Shown here: piece by piece, positions 55,430 to 64,000 of the stretch
Layout: every line of letters starts with the position of its first letter
How positions within the stretch are numbered: position 1 is the stretch's first letter
NCBI RefSeq assembly: GCF_963422355.1
Contig: NC_085086.1
Span: forward strand, 9,338,936-9,402,935
Source: Corticium candelabrum
Lineage: Eukaryota; Porifera; Homoscleromorpha; Homosclerophorida; Plakinidae
Reading direction: 5' to 3'
Length of the DNA stretch: 64,000 nucleotides
The notes under the pieces: model-generated
What the model was told of the DNA's origin: nothing
The model's database searches: none
What the model saw: the letters and a program-made list of their open reading frames with translations, nothing else
Program-made: the position numbers and the translations under genes

Positions 55430-58400
55430 ATGGTGTCGGTTTGTGCGTGGGTGGTGCTGTTGCAGTGTTTGTTGATTACAATAGCAGCCGACAAAGGTTA
55501 CGTCAATAAAATAAAAAAATTAAATTTTTAAATAAGGATTTAATAAACGCTAAATTTAGGTATATACTTTGCCTGCTACAATGCGGATGACAACGAAAAG
55601 TCATATATTGGTACAAAATCAAAGTCAGTAAATTTACATATAAGGATTACTTAATTGACATAGATGACTTCCAACTACGTTATTACAGACTTTTTGACAA
55701 TTCGTCGTCAAACAGTTTGTGCAAGACAAGAAGTAATTCAAGCACGCTTTGCGCATGTCATGGTATTAATGCATTTTCAAAGTCAAATTAAAAGCGGACG
55801 ATTTTAACAATATTCATTGCTTAGGCTATTCCGTGAGCTTGAAAAATATTACAACAACTTCGTCAGAGCCACGAACAACTCAAGGAAATATACTTTCATC
55901 AAGATTGGCTAAAGATGGAAAGGTTGGGAAAAACTGGAGAGAATGTTTTGTGTCAACTATTCGACATAAGAATGCTTGGTGGATGGCAGATTTAGGAGAA
56001 GAAATTGTCATTAACAGTGTTGGATTTCTCACAACAGAATTGAGTAGGAAAAAGCATGGAAAGATTCAAATTGAAATTTCTAACAATAGCCACATATTTA
56101 CATCGTGTGGAGATCCATGGACATGGAACATTTCAGCAGATGGTATCGGTTATCGCGCTTGCGCTGCTGCTGGTGGAATATGGGCACGACACGTCCGTAT
56201 AAAAAGCAGTTTAAGCAACGACAATGTCGCCGAGCTTGTTTTATGTGAAGTACAAATAAACAGCGGGGTCGTACCGTTGAAGCAGTGCAGACATCGTGAC
56301 TTTCCTTTAGGCACAAATAAACCTTTTAAAGAAACATTCAATGGAAAAACATTGGAGGTTCAATGTAATGAAGGATACTGGCCACATTCAAAACAAACGT
56401 TGACGTGCGGAATGTTTGGTTACTGGTCTAGTGTTGATTGCAAGAAAAGTGAGATTAGAAATACAAAATTCGTGATTACCATAATTGAGTAACATGTCAT
56501 TCTTATTTTAGTATCAAAGCTTGACTTAAAGACTAATACTAAACACATTGAGCTTATTCCAGGCGTGTTTAGTATGTTGAGACAAAATTCAGACGCCAAA
56601 AACGCAATCGATGGTATTATACCGCCAGACAGTGGAGCATTGGCTAAAAATTTTATGAAATGTGCAATAGCCAGTTTTACAGCCTTTACTGAACTTCGAC
56701 TAAATCTTTCAAATGAATACACAATAATGTCAATTAAGCTATATCTTCGAAACGGGTCGGATCGACAAAGCCAACAAAACGGAATGAAGGTAACAGTTGA
56801 AGACAGAAATGGTAAAAAACATCAATGCGGAGAGACATACAATCAACTTACTCAAGGACAAAATCCCACTTTCGAATGTAGAAATGGAATTCTTTCCAGT
56901 TTCATTCTCCTAACTCTTGACCATACTAAGAAAACACCAGTTCGAAATAAACCAATTCAAGTATGTGAATTAGAAGTGTTTGTAGGTAAGATTGATACCA
57001 ATAATTATTACTTTTAGTCAATTGTTTCGAAAGTTTAATTTTTAGTTGGTGAATGTGGACATCCTCCTCCAATTCGTTTTGCTGCACGTGACTTCCAGTC
57101 AGTAACGATCAACTCCCAGGCGACGTACACATGTATGCCAACCTACTTGCCAACTTCTTCTCAAACAATTACTTGTCTTAGTCACGGTTACTGGTCGCTG
57201 TCATTATCTCCCTGTGGTACGAACACATGCACCAAACTGCTACTTTCACTGTACTTATTTAAACTTTTAAATTTTGTAGTTCCTTCATGTAACGTACCGC
57301 AAGAGAGAGTAAAAAACTCATCTACTAAGCTGCCTAGCAAGACAAGACAGCCAGTTGGCAGTACAGTCAACTATACATGTGATAGCGGCTATATGAAAAA
57401 AGGCCAAAACAAGCTAACCTGCAATTCAAACGCAGAGTGGGAAGGAGAAATAATCTGCCAAGGTTGATAAGTAGAACAACTTCAACTTCATTCTTTTAAT
57501 TTGGTTTTATTGTAGAATTTTTCTGCGATCATATGCCTGTGTTGCAGCAAGGAAGAGTTGAAGGAAATAGCAACAAGGTACTATTTTCGTGTTTTTATGG
57601 CTACCGACTGAAGAATGCGGGTAGCGCATATTGCGGAGAAAACAACACCTGGATATATCTCAATAAACAACCCCCAGCATGTCAAGGTAAATAACTACAT
57701 TTAAAGTCTGATAATATTGCTGACAAAAACAAGTTCATTTTTCAGTTATGAAATGCCAAGAACTCGAATTAGAAAACGGAAATGTACCAAAGCACAACTT
57801 GACAGTAAACAGTACAATCAAATTTGTATGTAAGAAGGGCTACGAGAGGAAGGGCATCAATTCACGTAAATGTGTCTCTAACACTAAAACCGCTTTCTGG
57901 TACCCATCTGATCCTGTCTCATGCCAAGGTTCGTTAGAAATAGACAAACTTGATTCCTTTGCATTATACATCATTACATACCTTTATAAACAAATAATTA
58001 ACCGTTTTCAGCGTATTCAAGACTTAACACTTTTATAGCTAAGTAAACATTATTATATCAAGAAGGCGAATGTACAGTAAATGATCCTAAAACATTTTTA
58101 TGTAATGCTGTATTTACAAAATGAATTTATCAAGAGACGGCTGCATTTGCAGTTGTCATACTCTTTATACAAGTCCAAATATCACAATTTTAAATATACC
58201 TTAAAACATTGACTGATACTCTATTCTCAAGTTAAAAGGTGCCAGAAGCCAGTTAAACCTACCAACGGGAGCATTACTGGCCAAGAGTACACATATTCTA
58301 AGATCATTCATTTTCAATGTGATAATGGCCATGACATCAGGGGCATCGCCAATTTCAGCTGCAACGAGAATGGAGAATGGGTTGACGCTGACTCGAAATC

Positions 58401-61114
58401 TACTATTGTCTTTCCCACTTGCCATCGTAAGTTTCAATATTATTTCAATACTACACATACTAATACATTTCTATTAATTGCGGTTGTTTAGCAAAGAACT
58501 GCGGGAAACCAAGAGTACTTCAAAATGCAAAATTTACAGAGAAAAGCTACGTGTTTCCTAACAAAGTCACATACAAGTGCAAAAAAGGATACTGTGCTAA
58601 AGGAAACCTAAGCACGAGATGTCTTGCAAATGGAAAATGGTCTGCTGAAGATCGTTCTTGTAAACGTAAGAATTGATTGTGTCATGGCAATCGAATGCAT
58701 TGAAGTACTATGGTAAATACAGCAACGTTTGTTAGGTGTAAAATGTTCAATGTTGACATCACCCATGAACGGCTCTGTGAGACCAGACATGAACCAAGAA
58801 ATAACTGTTGGATTTCAAGCAAACTTTGCCTGTAATCCTGGGTTTATATTAAATGGAAGCTCAACAATTTACTGTCAGCAAAAGGAAAATCCGTTTGACT
58901 GCCAAGGAAAATGGTCAGAAAATGAGCCCATCTGTGAACGTAATGATGTTGTACCCGTAAAATCATTAAATATATTAGCATATTTCTGTTTTTACATGTT
59001 AGCAAGAAGTTGTGGAAAGCCAATTATAGCAGATCCTCGAATTAGAAAGATTGTTGGAGATAAATTTTATTTTCCAGAAGTGATTCAATTCCAATGTGTT
59101 AATGGCTATAATCTTCGAAAAGCAGGAGCACGTTGGCATTGTAGTCAAGACGGAATTTGGATTGATACTGAGAACAGTAAAAGTAGACAATATCCAATAT
59201 GCAAACGTAATGCATGATAACGAGTTGTTACTTAGACTAATGACCTAATTTTGTGTTTAGCCGTTACGTGTGGAAAACTTCCAAATCCCAAAAATGGTAA
59301 AGTGGAGGGTCAGAATTTCGAATTTCCTGCTGAAGTCAAGTTTTCGTGCAACAGAGGCTATTGCATTGAAGGTAGCTTAGGCTCAAACTGTCAAGCTTCT
59401 GGTAAATGGTCCAGTGAGCCACCACGCTGCAATCGTAAGATATATTTGCCTCTACAACTTTTTTTCAGCCAATACAAATGTGTATCTATAACTTTAGGAG
59501 TAAAATGCAAGAAACCATCTAAACCAAAGTTTGGTCAAATATCAGTCAACACGACTGATATATTTGTTGACTTCATAGCAACTTATCAGTGTAACAATGG
59601 TTACGATATCAATGGAAACAGTTCTCTTCACAAACATGAAAGAATTTGTATGCAAAATGAGACAATCAATCACTGTGATGGAAAATGGTCAAATAAACAG
59701 CCAGTGTGCAAACGTAATCAGTATCATAAAATATTTAAGATGCATTTTTAATATTGTCGTCTTTAGCAAAACTTTGTCCCACAGCCCTGAAGCAAAACAA
59801 TAGAACAATATTGGGCAAACTATATGAGTACCCACACTCTATTACTATTGGCTGTGATGATGGTTACGAACTTCATGGTGGCAGTAGCGTGTGGAATTGC
59901 TCCGACCGAGGAACATGGATTGACACAATCACCAAAAAGAGTGGCGACCTACCCTCATGCGAACGTAAGAGAAATTATTGATTTAACTTTTCGTTAGCAA
60001 AAAAGTCTTCTACTTTAGCAAAAGATTGTAAAAAGCCAATCGTTTCTGAAAGCTGTGGATTAAATGGAACGTATTACAAATATCCGGGAGTCGTAAACTT
60101 TACTCGCCTCCATGGCTATTGTGTTGATGGAGATAAAAGCATTACATGCAAAAGTGATGGCAAATGGTCAAGTCAATCTCCTTCTTGCAAAAGTATAATC
60201 TTAGTGAAACAAGTTCGTTTACTGTTTTTCCATGTAATCAATTTTTATGTATGTCTATTAAGGGATAACGTGTCAGAAAATTTCTCGTCCACGAAATGGA
60301 TCAATAAATCGCAAGATATTGGGAGAGAGAATCAATCCTTTTGTCAATTCGACTGTCGCTTTCTCTTGCAACGAAGGTTACGATTTGAATGGCAACGAGA
60401 GCCTTTCTATTATAAATGTATCATGCCTTCAACAAGATGACATTTCAGACTGCAATGGACGGTGGAGCAATACAACTCCGTGCTGCATACGTAAGTCGAC
60501 TACAATTAAAGTATAATTAATTGTAAATAATAAAGAATGTGTTCAATGTTGTAGCAAGATCCTGTCCCAATCCGTCCAGGTCAAACTTCAAGAATGGAAC
60601 TATAATAGGCGATGCATTCTTCTTTCCAGAAACTATAAACCTGACTTGCAATGAAGGTCACGAGCTAATTGGTGGTACTTCTGTATTCAAATGCAACGAA
60701 AAAGGCAACTGGGTTGAGGTCAAAATGCCACGGCAAGAAACTAAAAATGCTGTTCGAGTTAGAATTGGAAACCAACGAAGATACATTAACAAATGTAAAG
60801 AAAACCAAATGCATGTACGTAAAACAAATAAAGGAGCAAATCTTCACTTTCCAACTTGTAAACGTAAGTAACAAGTTTAATAGACTATTTGTACGTTTTG
60901 TTAAACCATAATATATATTTTAAATTATAGCAAAAAACTGCAACATACCAAAATTAAAACCACACTGCAACAGAATAGGAATCTACTTTCAGTACAAGGG
61001 TGTTGTAGAATATGGCCGCGACTATGGATACTGCATAGTTGGACCAAACAAAACTCAATGTAACTCATCAGGACAATGGTCAAACAAAGCACCCAGCTGC
61101 AAACGTAAATATGT

Positions 61115-61172
<58 letters not shown>

Positions 61173-62028
61173 GACGCTTTGAATTTATTATTTAGAAATT
61201 CAATGTCCACCTCTTAGCGATCCCGAACATGGTACAGTACAGTTGAGCTCAGAACAAAGGTTTGTAAATGATACGGCAGTTTACAGCTGTCATTCCGGCT
61301 ATGACCTAAATATGGATAAAAAGATTCAAATATTTACTCGAATTTGCTTACAAACCGATAACCCTCACGAATGTAAAGGAACGTGGAGCGAAAAACAGCC
61401 ATGTTGTATACGTACGTCCTGTTTGTGTTAATCTTGTGACACTAATAACAAACTTGTATTACAATAGCAAGGTCATGTTCGGATCCTAACAATCCTAATT
61501 TCACACATGGAATCATAGAGGGAAAAGCCTATTTCTACCCGGAAACAATCTTCCTAAATTGCAGTAAAGGTCACGAGATCGTCGGCGGAAGATCCTATTT
61601 TCAGTGCAATCAAACTGGCCAGTGGCATGAAATATCAAAACCCAGTGACGAGGCAGCACAACAAGCCAATGAGAGAATCAACTCAGAACGTGAGAAAGTA
61701 AAATCCTGCGTATGGCCAAAGTCAAATTCAATCAAAACAAGGCACTTTCCCACCAACATAAGACAATTTCCTACCTGCCAACGTAAGAATATAACAATTA
61801 CGTATTAAGTTAGTATGTATATTGAGTGCATTGCACCTTCTAGCTAAAGATTGTGGAAAACCTTTTGTGGCCAGTAACTGTACTCTGGTGTCAACGATCT
61901 TCCATTATCCACACAAAGTGATGTTTGCCCGCAACTATGGATACTGCGTTGTTGGCAGTAATATCTCTCAATGCAATTCACAAGGACTTTGGTCAAAAGC
62001 GTCACCAACCTGTGAACGTAAGATATAA
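55430..62028 (+). CDS. Gene E: secreted FTP-CCP protein with 19 CCPs and no effector domain
   Basis: Exons: 55430-55496, 55560-55762 (broken kringle), 55825-56448, 56512-56985, 57046-57216, 57280-57462, 57516-57686, 57746-57928, 58232-58426, 58492-58665, 58736-58939, 59003-59206, 59261-59434, 59498-59713, 59767-59964, 60019-60192, 60263-60490, 60555-60863, 60931-61104, 61196-61411, 61468-61782, 61844-62028. Encodes a signal peptide (MVSVCAWVVLLQCLLIT), two FTP domains and 19 CCPs, about 1680 aa. The last exon may stop at TAA 62026-62028 or splice at 62018 to an exon I could not find. From 58232 the CCPs run as an alpha-beta-gamma three-exon cassette. The pattern suits a CCP-rich binding or regulatory protein (inference). 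The kringle exon is 203 nt with an in-frame stop, so the gene may be damaged or mis-assembled there. Confidence 0.7.
55560..55762 (+). pseudogene. Gene E kringle exon, disrupted
   Basis: Starts like the others (YFACYNADDNEKSYIG), then meets TAA after about 30 codons. Kringle-like residues resume in another frame (YYRLFDNSSSNSLCK, then LCACH). Its length, 203 nt, is one base short of the 204 nt in A, which fits a single-base lesion or sequence error. Three of the six kringle cysteines are also replaced, which argues for real decay. Confidence 0.55.
58232..62028 (+). repeat. Gene E: alpha-beta-gamma CCP cassette repeated about 4.7 times
   Basis: Fourteen CCP exons fall into three recurring types in strict order. 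Alpha (58232, 59003, 59767, 60555, 61468) has a YPE.I or similar strand and a longer loop before Cys-IV. Beta (58492, 59261, 60019, 60931, 61844) is always 174 nt except the last, with a GYC box. Gamma (58736, 59498, 60263, 61196) is 204-228 nt with a D/N-rich loop and an extra cysteine before GxW. The last two alpha exons carry a charged insertion of about 40 residues with one cysteine. B exons 24785, 25031 and 25287 match beta, gamma and alpha. Confidence 0.7.
61117..61167. repeat. (TA)n microsatellite in gene E intron
   Basis: About 50 bases of TA between exons 60931-61104 and 61196-61411, starting right after the donor. Confidence 0.95.
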
Positions 62029-62639
62029 TTTTTGATTGATTAAGCAAACAGTTTCAATAACATTTGGAAATTGGCGCAAACAGATTGCTTCTGACTGAAC
62101 CACATTGTTACGTACAGAAGCAAATTTTATGTGATTTGGCCTAACGCGCAAACAAGCGTAATTAACTCTGAAACTATACGCGTGCAAGAGATTAGTTTTT
62201 CAAAATTGACGACTCAAATAACATAATAAATTAGCTAAATCGTTATCATAAACTGAAAAAATGGCTTCAGTAATTTATTTTGAGTACGTAATTGTATGTC
62301 ATGGCTTGGAAATTTTCCTTCTTTTAATATATTAGTTAGATCATAACCCTGAGCAGTATAGACGCTCTAGAGAGCCACTGATATCCTTAAATCAAAAATT
62401 AGTATAAATTTTTATATGATAGTTCTCAAGGCGCACAAATAGCAGAAAAATTAATTTTAGATTTTTGAAAGTACGGTTTCTATAATATAATTACACCGTA
62501 ATGTGCTTCTGGGTTATTGCATCCGGTTTCGAGGACCAGATTTGGGGCGTGTACGTATGACATGAAGGTCAGAACGGAAGTCGTATTAGCGCAAGTGAAA
62601 TAGGTAACGCACAAGACTCGAACGTGTACTACGGTTAGA
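62029..62639. other. Gene E downstream region, partly shared with unit D
   Basis: 62270-62400 resembles 52330-52480 (GTACGTAATTGTATGTCATG-type sequence, then CCCTGAGCAGTATAGACGCT against CACTCAGCAGCATAGATGCT). Nothing coding was recognised. A weak alternative last exon could begin near 62053. Confidence 0.45.
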
Positions 62640-62916
62640 ATGGTTAGACGATGTGTGGCAGCTGCGTGCTATAGTACGGTGAAAGACGGTATGAGGCTCT
62701 TTCAGTTTCCGAAGACCACGAACAAAGACGAAAGTGGGCGGAACAACATACAAACGAGATCGCTGGGAAGACCCAAGTGATTCTTTCATGTTGTATAGTC
62801 GTTATTTCGGAAAAGACTGCTTTGAAGATGAGCCAGGATTGTTCGAGCAATTTAGTCTTGGCTACTGGGCGCCGAAATTGAGACGAATACCGTGCATAAT
62901 GATTGAGACAGTGTGA
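62640..62916 (+). pseudogene. THAP-domain gene relic
   Basis: ATG 62640 opens MVRRCVAAACYSTVKDGMRL then FQFPK, a good THAP N terminus with a C-x4-C pair. After a one-base shift near 62733 the domain continues YKRDRWEDPSDS, FGKDCFEDE and a conserved-looking PKLRRIP end. The second zinc pair is degraded (MLYSRYF where LCSxHF is expected). THAP fingers bind DNA and are often derived from P-type transposases. This copy looks inactive. Confidence 0.6.
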
Positions 62917-64000
62917 GAGCTGAGCAGTTAGAAAAACCAAGAAAGATGAGATTGGATTACGAAAAACGTGAAAAAAGACAGTAGGTTGTATTTAGATTTT
63001 AGAGAAGTGTACATGTAGTGATGAATGAAATTGACCTAGCTTTATAAGTCTCTGAACAATTTGTACAGTGGTACAGAATCTTCTAACTGCTGACAAGAGG
63101 CATGACAGCCAGTTTACACCATCATGCTAATTGATAGTAAGAAGTATATCTGTATATCTCCTGTGCAGCAGAGAAAGCCATTGTTGAAGTCAGCATTGTT
63201 TGTAAAATTAATTAGTATTGTTTCTCATGAATTGGAGGAGGATCAGTTCTAGGCAATGCCATAGTCCGGTTGTACGCAGTCTTGAGAACCCACACATCTG
63301 GGCAGACATTAGATAATCCTGATGCAGTTTTGTAAAGTATGTCCTGGCAACAGCCACAATGATGACCAGAGGTCAGGAAAAACAACTACATGTAGTTGTA
63401 CACCTAAACAAAATTTCGCTAAATGACTTGTAGTAACAGCCAAAACTGTTTAATACCACAATAAATCAAGTAGTCGTTCGTTTTGCTCTTCTTCGGGTGC
63501 TACAAGCGATGGCGTCTCAGTGACGACAGGTTCAAAGCTAGACAGCCCCACCTATTTTACGGCTTTACTTTCGTCGTCTCCCGAGCCATTCTTCACATCA
63601 CCAGTCTCCAATCCATACGATACTGAAGGTTCCACGCACAAAGACCATTTCAAACCGTCATACAACGACGATCCCAAGACTGACGTAACTGTAAAAATGG
63701 TGTTTTGCCCACTACCGATTGTACCTCCTGAAGAATATGATCGCGCAAAGTTTTTTTGAGATCACCGACACCTTCATCACTAGACAGAGCCGCTTGCTCT
63801 GTCGCGTTCACTGCCTGAGCTAGTCAGCGAAACGTTTTGCGCTAACGCGACATTCGTTCTCACTTTTACGTCATATGTAGAGCACCGCCCCTGTTATCGG
63901 ACACCATCAATTATCGGACAGCAACAAGATGTAGACGAAGTAAGACTGAGCTTTGCTGAAGCCCACAGTAAGAAGGATTAGTAAATACTGTGATTCCAGA
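62917..64000. other. Downstream DNA, one unassigned ORF
   Basis: 63520-63759 (+) is open for 79 codons (a Ser/Pro-rich peptide, ending PPEEYDRAKFF) with no recognised domain. Upstream in the same frame there are stops. Near 63890-63925 a short repeat TTATCGGACA occurs twice. Nothing else was recognised. Confidence 0.3.

Overview
This window is animal nuclear DNA. Multi-exon genes with short introns (about 50-250 bp), CCP/sushi, kringle, Kazal, Kunitz, NTR, Ig and trypsin modules, many microsatellites, and relics of Tigger, Penelope-like, non-LTR and Helitron-like elements all point to an invertebrate metazoan. A sponge or similarly early-branching animal is my guess (inference only). No rRNA, CRISPR or bacterial-style operon was seen.

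Layout. The main content is an array of five paralogous units on the + strand that share one front end: signal peptide, kringle, F5/8C-like fucolectin (FTP) domain, CCP, second FTP domain, then CCPs. Unit A (75-7788) continues into a recent tandem array of CCP exon pairs and ends Kazal-Kunitz-Kunitz-NTR. Unit B (22190-29045) has 13 CCPs, then Kazal, EGF-like, Ig and a chymotrypsin-fold serine protease. Unit C (31879-38740, with duplicated tail pieces at 44799-45597 and 48964-49327) is a decayed copy of A broken up by repeats and transposons. Unit D (51990-54050) is a mosaic pseudogene with a B-like front and E-like and A-like CCP exons. Unit E (55430-62028) has the same front end and 19 CCPs but no recognised effector domain. 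Nearly all introns are phase 1, so domain exons can be shuffled without changing frame. The 5' and 3' flanks were duplicated along with the genes.

Between A and B (9.9-22 kb) lie a frameshifted CUE/HECT ubiquitin-ligase gene, two copies of a minus-strand zinc-finger-like gene segment, a THAP-domain relic, a Penelope-like fragment, tandem repeats and microsatellites. Between C's main body and D (38.7-49 kb) lie microsatellites, a palindromic MITE carrying a nested Tigger element, a 1.7-kb AT-rich minisatellite, a reverse-transcriptase relic, an RLE-type retrotransposon 3' fragment and Helitron-like repeats. After E come a THAP relic and mostly featureless DNA.

How the genes may work together (inference): A, B and E look like secreted complement/coagulation-style proteins with a common recognition front end. 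B carries protease output, A carries protease-inhibitor output, and E only binding modules. B's protease lacks Asp189, its predicted activation bond follows Phe, and its upstream Kazal domain has Leu at P1. These suggest a chymotrypsin-like self-regulated enzyme. Splice sites were read by eye. Repeated frame problems (A NTR start, B EGF exon, E kringle exon, HECT gene) may be real lesions, unusual introns or assembly errors.
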